Positions 11,495 to 23,151 of a stretch of 64,000 bases of DNA are shown here, in pieces. Below the pieces are notes generated by a model. It made no database searches. It was not told the DNA's origin and saw only the letters and a program-made list of their open reading frames with translations. Both the position numbers and the translations under genes were made by a program. The stretch is from Cerioporus squamosus (Eukaryota; Basidiomycota; Agaricomycetes; Polyporales; Polyporaceae): assembly GCA_022592435.1 (NCBI GenBank), contig JABYQS010000120.1, forward strand, positions 1 through 64,000, given 5' to 3'. The stretch's first letter is position 1; every line of letters begins with the position of its first letter.

Positions 11495-12301
11495 GTTTCT
11501 TCTGTTCCTCCTCGCTGACACTGGTTGGTATTCTTCGGTGGTTGCCATCCTCTCTCTGGGCCGGACGGACACAGTGTGCTGCGTTTGTTCCTCCCTCGCC
11601 CTCTGCATATTCCCCCCACCACCTGCCCTGTCCATGCACTGTTCTTCACGATACGATCTATCTATATCCGCCTTTACTTCTGTCGTGTCCGGCCCTTCTC
11701 CCTCGTGTCTGCGTATATTAGTACTGCCGTCTTACCCTCGTCGACCTCTCTCTTCTGTCGTGCTTGTTCTTTCTCTTTCCTCTCATCTTTCCTTCGCTTC
11801 TCGCTCATCATGTTGGAAGACCCTAGTATTGTACACTACGACGAGGAGGACGGCTAGAGTGCATACGGGCGTGCAGGGCCTATGTACATGTGGTACGCAT
11901 GCGTGCATACGGAAATCTCGTGGTGTGTACGCTCTGGAATGCAATCGCGGTCTTCTAAAACATAAGTGGTGGGGCACATATGGACACGCCTACAATCAGC
12001 GGGGTGAGGAAACCGGACGGTCTACATGGGCAGCATAAGTAAGCGATGCGCAAGGGCCAGACGCGAACACGAACAAGAACGGATAGTCAGTACGTGAGGG
12101 GTAGTACCAGTGAGTTAAGTTAGTTCGAAGGATTACAGCGGAATGAGAGTACATGGTGAGACGACAGAGAGCGACAGACGACAACAGCAGCGGCAGAGAC
12201 GACACCGAATACATACACCACAGCGACCCTACAGGATACAGACTAGCATGCATACAGAGGTGAGATCCGAGGTCAGTCCCAGAGCGCGAGGCCCGCGCGG
12301 A
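11495..12301. other. Convergent 3' intergenic region (PAK kinase / CNOT11)
   Basis: C/T-rich on the plus strand after the kinase stop, consistent with a 3' UTR (about 11500-11800), then A/G-rich sequence up to the CNOT11 stop on the other strand. No gene recognised. Confidence 0.45.
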
Positions 12302-13912
12302 TTAGAACTTGCCCATGGCGAGGATCCGGTAGAGCGAGTTCGCCTCCTCGAAGCGCGAGTTGCGCAGGGTGAAGTGCGCCATCTCGGCCGAGTCCGCGTC
12401 GGACGCGGGGTCGACGATCGACAGTTTGATAAGTGAGTTATAAAAACGGCAGAGCTGCGGGATCGGGAGAGGCGACGGTGAGCAACACAGGTTGGCGGGA
12501 ATATGCAAGCATTGAGACGATACGCACATTCTGAACGCCCTTCGCGAAGCGGTCGTCGCTGATGTTGCCCTCCCGTTCGTCCTGCTCCGCGCGGTCGAGC
12601 CACATGATACACTCGTGGATGAACCAGCCGAGCACGTCCGTGCGTACGAGGTCCGCGATCGTTGTTTTGCCTCCAGTGGTGATGTCGGTGACAGACGTAG
12701 AATCGCGGAGTAGGCGTCCGATAAGGTCGAAAGAGGGCAGGGTGGGCGGGAGGTGCTTGAGTACGTCCAGGTATGGTTCCAGCCCAGTCTCGCTGTTGCT
12801 GGTGAGCAACGATGTGACAAGTGGGTGTCCGAGCGCAGGGTTAGTAGCGAGGATGGGCGGTAGGTCGAGGGACGTGATCACGGAAGGCGAGGTGAGCTTC
12901 GACACCATCGGAAGGAGGGTCTGACACCAATGAGATCGAAGACCCATGACGGGAGTGAGTGGAAACTCACCCGTTGCTCTGCGAGAGACAAGACGCGCTC
13001 GCGCGCCGCAAGCAGGAGTGTCGCTGCCCGCGAGTAGCTCTCGTTCTCCTCTTCACGCTCGCTGCGCCCCTCTGAAGACCAAGCGCCTTCCACGGCGTAC
13101 CTGGGAGCGAGATCGACAGTCTTCTGGGCTGATCCCTCCTCATCCAGGGTCAGATTCGCGGCTCTAAGCTTGGGCGGTAGAGGTGACCTCGCCAGCGTAT
13201 TCGGTGAGAACGGACCGATCTGTGGTACGTGAGCTCTACATTCACAGCGACACTGTCTGAGAGATGCTCACATCGTTACCGTCACCCTTCAAGATCTTCC
13301 AGAGCACCCAGACCAGCTGCTCGTTCTCGCTCACTCCGCCTGCATTGGCAATCCGGACGGCGATCTCGCGCTCCCTGACAAACGTCGCATACAGCACGGA
13401 CTTGAAGGGATTGATGGAAATCGGATGGGGCGCGTATAGTGAGTACAATATATAAGACACAAGTATGCGCTGGGTGATCTTGGGGGACGCGCGCCGTCAG
13501 ATCAAGTCCGCTATCCCTATACAAGTCATGACTCACTTCCACCGATGAATCCAGCATAGGCATTAACACATCCAGCGCAACCTGGAATCGCGAGAGCGGC
13601 GGGACGATCTGCATGAATGCGTGCGCGGCGGTCGAGCATGGCGTGGTGAACGCTCCGGCGAGCAGGTGGTTGACGTTCGTGCGGGTCACGTCGCCCATCG
13701 GAACAGTCTGCTTGGCCGCTAGAGGAGCCTGGTAGTACGAAGCAGTTTGCATCATGTTTAGAGCATGTATGTCGTGACGAAAGGCGTCGTCGTCGTCCAA
13801 GTCGGTGAGCGTGAAATGCTTGGTGGAAGGCAAGGTCAGTAGGCGCCCTCGGCCTTGCAGCGCTCCGACCAAGTCTAGTTGGCTAGCCACAGACAAGCCA
13901 CATAATGGGATT
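12302..13912 (-). CDS. CCR4-NOT complex subunit CNOT11 (5' end unresolved)
   Basis: The product belongs to the CNOT11 family (DUF2363), a component of the CCR4-NOT deadenylase complex that binds the CAF40/CNOT1 module. Exons read as 13912-13537, 13478-13272, 13219-12971, 12920-12528 and 12454-12302, all in phase, about 458 residues. Family features: the middle segment NPFKSVLYATFVRERE followed by LVWVLWKILKGDGNDIGPFSP, and the C-terminal domain with LPPILATNPALGHPLV, LGWFIHECIMWLDRAE, LCRFYNSLIKLSIVDP and FTLRNSRFEEANSLYRIL, which matches the helical CNOT11 tail. No ATG is available in the first exon; the frame continues upstream through VTEDALL after a possible short intron to about 14,040, so the true start lies there. 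A broken partial copy sits 4 kb away at 17.7-18.3 kb. Confidence 0.85.
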
Positions 13913-14324
13913 CTGAAGGTGAGCTTGCATCAGGCCTGGATATCCGTCAACTGCTCTGTTTCACAATAGAGCATCCTCAGTAACATCTGGCAGCTGAAGA
14001 GATGGTCCGAAGCGGGAGGTTCTGCTTTGCTGGAGCGGCAACGACCAGAATCAGACGGCTACGGTACTGGTGAACCGACCATGCATATGGGGCCTGCGGA
14101 GGAGCAGTAGCGGTATGTTGCGATGAGGTCCACAGAGTCGGGAAAAATACATATGAGCAACCATTACAAAGTTTCCTATAGTACGCGTCCATACTAGATA
14201 TGGACCAAGAAAAGCAAACGCAGCAAGTAGACGAAGTTGTGGGATAATGTGGAACGGCATAATACGGTCTAATACGGTAAGCCGACGATGTAGACCAATG
14301 CAAGAAGGAGCCGATGTGGGCAGG

Positions 14325-16107
14325 TTACGCCGAAGACGACGACATAGTGCCAAGATCGGGCTGAGGTGATTCGGCCGGGACTCCCCCGTTCTCCTCCTCC
14401 CGGGACTCTGAGCGCGGGCGAACTTGCATCTCGAAGCTGTCATCATTGGACCGCGTCGAAAGAGCCGGATTGACGAAACCTCCAAGGGACGACACGAAGC
14501 TCGGCGTGCTGTCCCTCGACATATGCAAAGCATTGTCGGGGTCGAGTTTGATGGCCGTCTGGTCCGCTTCATGCAATTCAAGGAGAAATCGCGAGATGAT
14601 GATCGCTGTGATTCTGCGGGAGGAAGAGTTCTGTGAGTACTGGACAGTTGCGGCAGCTTTTAGTGGCAAAACACATACGGGCTAGTGAATATGGAAACAA
14701 CACTCGTATCACCTTCATTGCCGCTAGCTGCAATCTAGAAGGAGGCGACCATGAGAATTGATGCACCGAGTGGAAGTGTGAGCTAGGCCATGTGGCTCAC
14801 TGCAGTCGCCGTCAGGACGAGGTGGAGGACGTTCAGTACGAATAGAACACTAAGTTCATGAGTATGCTGTCAGATACAGTGTTCTATTGCATTGCTTCAG
14901 GACTTACGCGAAATATATGATTCCTGTGCGTAGAATTAGTCATCCGACGAACTGATAAAACTTTTGCACATCGCTAGAGAGACATACCACCACGAAATAG
15001 GACATCCATCAACGAGATTCTCTTGGACTGTCGGATGTCCAGTCCCCTTAGGGTGTTCCAACCATTCAGCTTTGTCCAGGTGATGTAGATGAGTAAAATG
15101 TCGGCAGTGATGAGCGGTATTCGAGAGACAAGCACAACTGTGCAGTTCTGTGGATGAGCGTGTGCTATTGCATATGATTGGTAGCCAACCTACGCCTTGT
15201 ACAGGATTAGCATCGATATATGCGATGAGACTTCGGAACGGGCCAAACCTCAGCTCGAGTGCGGCAGTTATATCGTACGACTCAAGGCATCCAAACGGCG
15301 GGAAATTCACTCCTGAGAACCGATAGCCGAAAGCAACCTCCACCATGGACATAGACCGTTCCGGATCAATTTGCATCCTAGGAGGAATATTGGTATGCTC
15401 ACCAGACTAGCACCTCCTGGTGTTAAAGACAAGGCGAAGACGATTAGTCCGAGGAGCTTGTTCCTCCTTAACACATATGCACGGAGTGCAGAGAAGGCTC
15501 GTCTCAAGCGTCAGATACTATGTCCCGTAGACTGGAAGCATGACTCACCCGCCCCAGGAACGAATTGCAGTGTTACCATGGCAAATGACACTATCTGGAA
15601 CGACGTACAACTGCGGACGTCGAAAATCATTACGCAGTGAGTAAACTGAACTCCGGAGGCCCGCTACACACGAACCTCTAATTCATCGTTCCCGTCAGAC
15701 TCGCCATGATATGGGATAGAGACTGCGTACCTTATCCGAAGGGAAACGTGCAAGCTGGGCCAACGCCGTGACAAAGTACACCATGGAAATATACTTGTTC
15801 ATGAAGAACAACAGCGACGCTCCGAGCCGCCGCTTAGCAGTCCAAAAGCATGCGATTTCTCGATCAAATGTGATGAAGGCGTCGTAGATGAAGAGGACTG
15901 CGGCGAGAGAAAGCGTCAGGTTGACAAGGACCCGCTCGGAATGCAATGAACGCACCTGAGGCTGCCACACCGCAGTAGTTGCCTGTATAGCTGTTCGGCA
16001 GGTGTCAGTAAGCGTAGACCGTCGCGAGTGACCTTGGGCGATACGACGTACAACTCGTCGTATAGCGCCACGGTTGCAGCGGCAGCGGCATCTGCGTCGG
16101 AGGACAT
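14325..16107 (-). CDS. DUF6533 multi-pass membrane protein
   Basis: A multi-exon gene of the DUF6533 family, found in large numbers in agaricomycetes; function unknown, topology similar to seven-transmembrane proteins. It starts MSSDADAAAAATVALYDEF; two introns (GTACGT with CTGAC; GTGCGT with CTGAC) then join to YTGNYCGVAAS and VLFIYDAFITFDREIACFW, the family signature, followed by RRLGASLLFFMNKYISMVYF. Later exons include ALRAYVLRRNKLLGLIVF, a segment with MSMVEVAFGYRFSGVNFPPFGC, and a last exon with ITAIIISRFLLELHEAD and a Ser/Arg-rich acidic tail ending DLGTMSSSSA. The first three exons and the last are clear; the exons at about 14,700-15,500 are only partly resolved, so a disrupted gene is not excluded. 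It lies directly upstream of CNOT11 on the same strand. Confidence 0.75.
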
Positions 16108-17662
16108 GGCGAAGTTGAAGGCGTCACCGTGACTGAGGGTTTCAGGGATATTGCAATGCCATCCATGGTACAACCAGGCCTTATATCTAGTACGACTGCA
16201 CGGTCAACAAGCAGGGTGCCATCCGTCAGATGGTCGTTGAGATACGCACGCTGCTCGCATCCATGCCATATCCAAGTCCGACCACTTGTCGATCTCATCG
16301 TGCGGAAGGGAAGCGTTTCGCAAACGTGCTCCATGATGCAGCACTGCATACAAACACCGCAGTTGCCGGACAAGGATAGAAGTTCGATGGGAGTCTAGCC
16401 CATCGAACAGAGTCTGAGTAGCAGGACCGGTCAGTCATGACCATTGTCAAGAAAACAGCACGGTAAGTACCAGCGCAAAGTTTGCGCCCATGTGTCCGAT
16501 GCGCAGGCGACCGAAGGGAAGACCTGAAACACGGCGAGTGGATGAAGCCAGTAGGTGGGTCTCGCTGTGAGCATAGATCGCACTTCTTGAACCTAATATC
16601 GGCGTTACTAGATGGATAGATCAGTCTGCGAGCTGTTGACGTGGAGATCTGGTAGAAAAATCCATAAGTACGACTGAACCGTAACAGATTCCTGGTGCAT
16701 GCATCATGATACCTGACCTTCGAGAACCACATGATACTGCTCACCAATGTACTGAGATGAGGCGAATTACATCTGCCTGGCTGTGGCCTTGGAAGACTGC
16801 TGAGCCGCAAACTCAGTTCACTTGGCACTAAGTGTCAGGAAGTGATGGGAACGTGTTCGGAGGGCTGTTGCCGGTTATCGAGCTGGGGAGTTCGGTGAGC
16901 GCCGAAGGCGATAGGATCCGGATACCCGACACGCCCGAGTCATTGTCTTCCCAATCGCAGAACTATCACATCCGCCATCCAGAACCTCGACGGAGATGAC
17001 TAGAAGGGACGTGTGTGATTGCACCTGTACGCAAGTATCTGAAGTTCAAGGGACACATTATCGGGAGCCAGAAGCTCGGGTCGGAGGCCCAGAGCAGTGG
17101 GCGGGCGACAAAATATGGGGTTAATTATAAGGGCTGCTATGATAGAATTACACTGTATGGACAATTGCCGAGAGAAAGAGAGATATGCTGAGCGGAAGCG
17201 GAAGAGACAAATGACAGAGGCAGGGAGAGACGCACAAAAAGGAGATGCTATGCGGAGCACTGCAAGCATAGTGTTCTTGCATGAGGAGGGGTTCCGCATT
17301 TGCCAGGCCAGTGGATTTGAGTGCCCAGCCGAAGATGGCGTCGCTCTCAAGCGACAGAGTGCGCAACGATGTGCGTGACGGACATACGTCCGCCATGGTC
17401 CGTAGGCGGGATGGAGGAAACGAGCGGGAATGACCATAATGATGCACACGAGTAGAACCGCTGGGTCACCAAGGGCGGAGGAGAAGGGGACTTAGCTAGC
17501 GGCGTTGCCTGAGCCGCGAGTCCTCCTGGGAAGGTTGAGGAGGTCCGAACATGCTCGCGCGCACCCGGACGAATGTCCAGTGCTGACCGACGTTTGCGTT
17601 CGTTCCCGCGCGAGCAGCCTCGAGCCCGTCCATGAGCAACATGCAGCACTCAGCCTCGTTCT
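16108..17662. other. Intergenic, no gene recognised
   Basis: Short unrelated frames only. The part near 17,000-17,300 is purine-rich on the plus strand. It ends at the decayed CNOT11 fragment. Confidence 0.4.
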
Positions 17663-18290
17663 GCGATCGACAGTCTTCTGGGTTGATTCGTCCTCATCCA
17701 GGATCGGTGACCTCGCCAGCGTATTCGGTGAGAACGGACCGATCTGTTGCAGGTAAGCTCTTCATCCAGCGACACTGACTGAAAGATGCTCACATCGTTA
17801 CCGTCACCCTTCAAGATCTTCCAGAGCACCCAGACCACCTGCTCGTTCTCGCTAACTCCGCCTGCAGTGGCAATCCGGACGGCGGTCTGTGAGTACGCTA
17901 TATGAGACGCGAGCAGGCGTTGGCCCTTGGGTGATCTTGGGACCGCGCGTCGTCAGATAGAGTCCGCTGTCTCTAGACATGTCATGACTTACCTCCACCG
18001 ATGAATCCAACGTCAACACATCCAGCGCGACCTGAAAACGCGAGATCTAGCGGCTGCATGAATGCATGGGCGGCGGTCGAGCATGTCGTGTTCGCCCATC
18101 AGAGCGATTTGCTTGGCCGCCAGAGGAGCCTGATAGTACGAATTAGTTTGTATCGTGTTCAGAACATGTATGTTCTGACGAAAGGAGGAGTCGTCCAAGT
18201 CAGTGACCCTGAGCGTGAATTCTACTGGGGGTCTGTAAGCGCCCGGCTCAACCCGCTCAGCGCTCAATCGGCTGGACTTGCTGGACCGTC
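17663..18290 (-). pseudogene. Decayed partial duplicate of CNOT11
   Basis: A degenerate copy of the 5' half of CNOT11, including intron sequence. The 17669-17705 stretch matches 13116-13152 almost base for base, and 17780-17885 matches the exon encoding LVWVLWKILKGDGND. At the other end a minus-strand frame (18013-18267) reads FTLRVTDLDDSSF and TNSYYQAPLAAKQ, against FTLTDLDDDDAF and TASYYQAPLAAKQ in the intact gene. The copy has lost about 80-150 nt in several places, including most of the segment encoding NPFKSV, and has stops and shifts, so it cannot encode a working subunit. It looks like a segmental DNA duplication rather than a retrocopy because intron sequence is retained. The intact gene lies 4 kb to the left in the same orientation. 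Confidence 0.85.
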
Positions 18291-19355
18291 ACGAACCTTG
18301 CCTCTAACCACGATCCGACTATGCATAAGTAGTGAGTGTGGTGCGGTCAGTTCCGCTCGCACTTACTGATTGGTCTCAACTCTGCCCTTCTGCAAGGAAT
18401 TGAGAACTTCGATTGGGTGAGACCGAACTTGAAGGGACTCTCCGAGTCGATGAATGGTGCTAGCAGCTGCACTTTATCACTGAAGCATCTCTCCAGTAAG
18501 CATGGCGGATATGAGTACACGGTAAGTTCGAAGTACTAGTGCATTCACAGTGGCGCGCTCAGCGACTCGACTCCGGCAAGATCATGAAGGTATGGTGCAG
18601 CAACGTCATCGTCTGTGAACCTCCATGATTAATACGGGCTTGTTCTCTCGGGACATGAACGCCAGCTCGACCTACCTCTGCCCCCGCGCATACACCGCCC
18701 AAAAGGACAACACTGCCGCCACAAGATGTTTCAGAACCGAGTCGTATCTCAGGCACTTCGGTCAGCTGTCTCTCCGTCGTAGACCACTGGGCTGACACTG
18801 CAGGATTGACGACGCGCTTTCGAATTCAGGGTGTAAACCGATGTCGGCGCAGTATCGCTCGGGAAGGAACATCCCACCTACGTCACGCTGCCAAGCAAGC
18901 AGGTATGTCAGGGTGAACGGTGAAGTCGTATCGTCTCAATATTCACACGTATACTCCAGGAGGCCGTACGTGGAAGCAATCATGGCTTCCTACCGATGCG
19001 CCCCAGCCGGACTTACCCAATACCACAGTGCCAGCCATAGACATGATGCGCTGCTCCTGGACGCTGGGCAGTTTGTTTCTTTGCCTTGTAACGGCCGTTG
19101 TACTAGTGATGTCGTTTGTATCCGTATCCTTCCATCCTTTTCCCGTCTTTTGGTGAATGGCATCTTATACAAGTGGCGCGGACAGATAACTTATAAGGCG
19201 AAACCGCCTGCTTGGGTACTCACAACAACACGACCATCGAGCAATGCCACTTGACGGTGAGAGCGATGTTCAGTAGCCATCGATCATCGGACACTGAACT
19301 CATCTTTTCACGCACAGCATCCCAAACGTCGCCTCATGCTACTCATGGAGGACGG
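18291..19355. other. Intergenic, no gene recognised
   Basis: Contains a frame with one hydrophobic stretch (18920-19156, LFLCLVTAVVLVMSF), but no splice-consistent gene could be built. Probably includes the promoter of the F-box-like gene that follows. Confidence 0.4.
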
Positions 19356-21175
19356 ATGTCTTCCCCAGCTATTGCAGCGGTGCTTGAGAACTACGACATT
19401 CTCTGCTTGCTGTTCGACGGAAGCCGCGGTCCACAGGGAGCTTTGAGCAACTGCGATCTAGGGCGCTGTGCGCTTGTCTCTCGCGCCTTCAGCAAAGCAG
19501 CACTTCGTGCGCTCTGGAGGAATCTCCCGGACTTGCTACCCTTGTGGCACGTACTTGCACCTCCCGGGCTGCCCTTCCCGCTAAACCATCGTGCACTTCC
19601 GAATTACTTCGATGAGGTACACATCCAGTACGCGCAATCGTATGCATAACGACTGACACGTTCTTGCTGTTTATCTAGATCGACAACGCGGCTCTCCACA
19701 AGGAACCGACTCAGTGGGCCAGACTCGTCGGATATGCACGCCATATTCACAGCGTCAGTACTCGGTCGTACGTCCAACACCGTAGCGCGGAGCTGCTCCA
19801 ACGAATCCTGCTGCAGTGGCAGGAAAGTGGTGCTGGTCGACCGCTCTTCCCCGTCTTACAGAGCCTCCAGCTATCGTTCATCACATGCTCCATCCCTTCT
19901 CTCGTCGCACTCTTTGGCGCTCCATCCCTGCGCAACCTCATCATCGCCTTCAACGACATGCTTCAGACCGAAGAGCCGGATCTTGCAGGAGTCATGTACA
20001 ACATTGCCACCGCGGTAGTGTCGTTGCAGCACATGTCTTCGCGATTGCGGTGTCTTAGCATAGAGAAGCCAGAAGCATGCATGAAGATGCTAGAAACGCG
20101 AAGACTGGATCTGCCTCCAGGCATCGCTGAGAGTTTACTCTTGCACCACGTACCGGGGCTTCGCCATCTGCAAAGCGTTACACTCTGGCTTCCATATGCC
20201 ATTCCCCCGTCCATGGTTCGACCTATCGCCGCCATCCCTACCCTTGCCTATCTCAGCCTACACAATGTCATCGGTGATCCGGAATCAGGCACGATTCAAA
20301 AGGTTACATCTCTGCGATTGCGCGTACTCCGGCTCAACGGAACCTCCGCGGGTCTTATGGTCGCTCTGACAGGTCTCTACGCTCCTGAATTACGTTCGTT
20401 GAAGTTGGAGACGGCCGATCTCGAGTGTACTCCACAGGATCTCGTCTCTTGCCTCGAGGCCGCAGCAAATGCTGTCAATCCTGATGTGTTCCGTCAGTTC
20501 AGCGCCGTCCTTGAGGAATCGAACTCTGCAGGATGGTATCCTCTGCCGGAGCCTTTGCAGCTTGCAAGCATCCTGAGGCCGTTCATGTCACTCCACGCGC
20601 TTCGATCCTTCGAGCTCGCATCTAGACGGCTCGCCTTCGCCTCCTCGGATGCAGACCTCGCCGAACTCTTTGGCGGATGTCGGTGGACCAAGCTTGACGA
20701 GTTCAACATAGGCAATATATCATGGAGCAGAACAGGCGACGTCCCTTCACCACGCGTTCTCTACCATATCAGAGCATGCTGTCGTAACCTACGCATCCTA
20801 ACTCTGCCCTACTTGAGCATCCGAGACCCTGCATCATCGACTGGTACATTATTCGATGCGGCTGCCCACTTCCCGGAGCACCATCCTCTCCAGTCCCTAC
20901 GCATCGGTGACTTCGATTCATTCAGCTACCGGGACGGGGATACGATACCTGACGAAACCACCATGTCGTGGGCGTGCTACATCCACGGTTTATTCCCATT
21001 GCTGAAGCTCGGTCCTGGATGGAGTAGCTCATATCATGCTGTGTGGGAGGAGGTGCTCGAGTTCTTGTCTTCAGTGCAAAAGGGAGAACCCCACCGCTCG
21101 AGGAAGACAGGAAGACCCGTGCCTTTACATCGCGCATTCCCGAATGGCGGCAACTTGAACGCTCTCGGCGGATAA
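19356..21175 (+). CDS. F-box-like / leucine-rich protein 1
   Basis: Two exons (19356-19616, 19679-21175) encode about 585 residues. The N-terminal part (YDILCLLF, then LGRCALVSRAFSKAALRALW) has the helix pattern and the LVSRAF..ALR.LW motif of basidiomycete F-box-like proteins, which recruit targets to SCF ubiquitin ligases via Skp1. The rest is a series of irregular leucine-rich segments (FPVLQSLQLSF, LPPGIAESLLLHHVPGLRHLQSVTLW, TSLRLRVLRLNG, CRNLRILTLPYLSI). It is most similar within the window to the gene at 25.2 kb: both share LPxxxPxxHxxAP near residue 70 and an FELAS segment later on. No substrate can be inferred. Such genes are highly expanded and fast-evolving in agaricomycetes. Confidence 0.75.
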
Positions 21176-21592
21176 CCTCTTGCGTTACTTTCGTTGCGTC
21201 CGCTGGATCCACTCGGATGTTCTAAGCTGCCGTTCTAGCCTCAAGCTCCTCGTTACTAGTCGATTTTACGCGTAATTTGTACCTGCCTTGCCAGTGCAGC
21301 AGAACATCATCGCTGTTGCTACTAAGCGCATCAACAGGTATCCATAAGTATCAAGAAGTTACTCCACTTACAAAGTTACTTACTTGATTCGTCTCCCTTT
21401 CAACCAGATTGTAACAAGGTTGTAAGACCTCCAAACAACCACATATTTACGCCGTCTTACGTAATATTACGAGTCCATCGTTCTCTCAGTCTGTGAATTC
21501 CGCGGACGTTGCCCTCACTGACTGACACAACTTGTATCCCTGTACATATCTCGACACTTCAATCAACGACCTGAACGTACATCGTGATTCGT
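21176..21592. other. Intergenic region between F-box-like gene 1 and the RG-rich gene
   Basis: AT-richer than its surroundings, with repeated TTACTT/GTTACT and TACG words (21340-21470). Tandem orientation suggests it holds the terminator of the first gene and the promoter of the second. No gene seen. Confidence 0.4.
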
Positions 21593-22527
21593 ATGGCAGA
21601 ATCCGCCGACACAGCAGACCAGCAGACCAGCGGACGAGGGCGGGGAAGAGGCAAGTCGCGCGGTGGATTGGGCAAGTACCTTCGCGCTCGGGGACGGGGT
21701 CGCGGCCGTGGACGCCCTGCGGAATGGGGGAAACGACTTGTTCTGGAAGGTGAGGAGGAGGCTGAGATGGACGAAGAGGAACGGGAGGAGTTCGAGCGGA
21801 AATATGCACGCCGACAGTTGGGCTCGAATGCGGACCGTTATGTCGAGCCAGAGCCGGAACTGGGGTCTGACGGTAAGCTTGCATCCTCGATTGTTGGTCT
21901 GGTTCATATGCGGGATACTCAAAGTAGCATCTGACAGGCGAAGAGGTCGTCGAGCCGGAGGTAGATATCTCTGCTTTGCTGGAGCGACAGCGGCTGTCCA
22001 CGGGACCATCGGTTGTATCCCCTGCATCAGATGAGGACGAGGAGGATGTCGACCAATCCCTGGCACACATTGGCAGCGGAGGAAGGGGACTCGCGCAGTC
22101 AAAGAAAGGTCGAGTGCAACAGATAGAGTGGGACGCGGATCTGGAGGAGCTGAGCCGAGAGAAGGCAGCGGCCGAAGCCACCAGAGGTGAGTACTGCGCC
22201 GAAGGCTATCGCTCTTGCTGGTTCTCATCACCTACATGACGCCTTGTCACTCAACTGGAATGTTGCTGCAGATCTGAAGGCCCGCTTTCGTACACAGACA
22301 GCAAGACAACGTGGGCGTGCAACTGTTCGGGGAGGGGCGTCCCACTCAGGCCGTGGTGCGAAACTCTCCGGTACGTGCAGACATGACATGTTGCCGTCTT
22401 ACTTATCAATGCTTATGTCTCAGGAGCATCGTACGTCGAAGCACCGCCTCTTCCTACCGAGGGGCCCAAGCCGGAGAAGAACGAGAAGGAGGACATGCAA
22501 GATTTTCTCGACGACCTGTTAGGATGA
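21593..22527 (+). CDS. RG-rich acidic protein, function unknown
   Basis: Four exons (21593-21872, 21938-22186, 22272-22370, 22434-22527), all with in-phase GT-AG introns, encode about 240 residues. The N-terminus is a dense Arg-Gly region (SGRGRGRGKSRGG, RARGRGRGRGRP), followed by a charged coiled-coil-like segment (EGEEEAEMDEEEREEFERKYARR), a middle part with GRVQQIEWDADLEELSREKAAAEA, a second basic part (RFRTQTARQRGRATVRGG) and an acidic end, KEDMQDFLDDLLG. RG repeats typically bind RNA and are methylated; this and nuclear location are inferences. The ordered arrangement and consistent introns suggest a conserved fungal gene, but I do not recognise the family. Confidence 0.75.
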
Positions 22528-23151
22528 GGACACTGGTTGCGTTGAGCATGGAGCTTCCATCATGTACTGTGTACGTGATGTGTTCCAAGTACTAGGTTTC
22601 CGTGAATGACGTGATGCACAGGGTACCATCTGGATTCCTGAAGTCATCCTCTACTTGCCCTTCGGTGGACCGACTGTTACGCCTTCAACATGAGCTTACG
22701 GTACGCCGTGCGCTGTCTTATCATCTGTCAACCTAGACGTGCCCGTCGGACTGCTTGAAGAGGGAATGCACCATCGTCCCTGCGAGACCTGTAGGCTTCA
22801 CGGGCAATGCCGACAGGTCCTCCTGCCGCATGTCCAGCCACACGTGGAAGATATGTGCTGCGATGCTGCAGCTCAGTACCCCTTTCTTCTCCCCAACATA
22901 CGACCACCTTCGTAGCAAGCCTTCGAGCCACAGCTCGGTCCGCACTTCGCACGGTGCAAAGTGTCGATCATACGATGACATCAGGTGCGTCGTGTTGTCG
23001 TATATGCGATGTTTCTTTGTTCAAGACAAAGAACAGCCACGACAGCGAGTACGAATATATTGGTGTCTCATGAGGATCTGTCATCCCAGGAGCTTCAAAG
23101 GTGAGCTACATACTTATCGCTGTATGCTTGCTATCTGAACGACCGGCATAG
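22528..23151. other. Intergenic, possible small minus-strand frame
   Basis: A minus-strand frame at 22733-22981 (82 codons, ending LAGTMVHSLFKQSDGHV) has reasonable codon use but no upstream exon or family that I recognise; it may be a gene remnant. The 5' exon(s) of the next F-box-like gene probably also lie here, just before the acceptor at 23151. Confidence 0.35.

Noticed and set aside
13977..14303. Minus-strand MDAYYRKLCNGCSYV frame, considered as a pheromone precursor
   Set aside because: The cysteines are internal, the frame continues well beyond them, and it lacks HSGC and CaaX.
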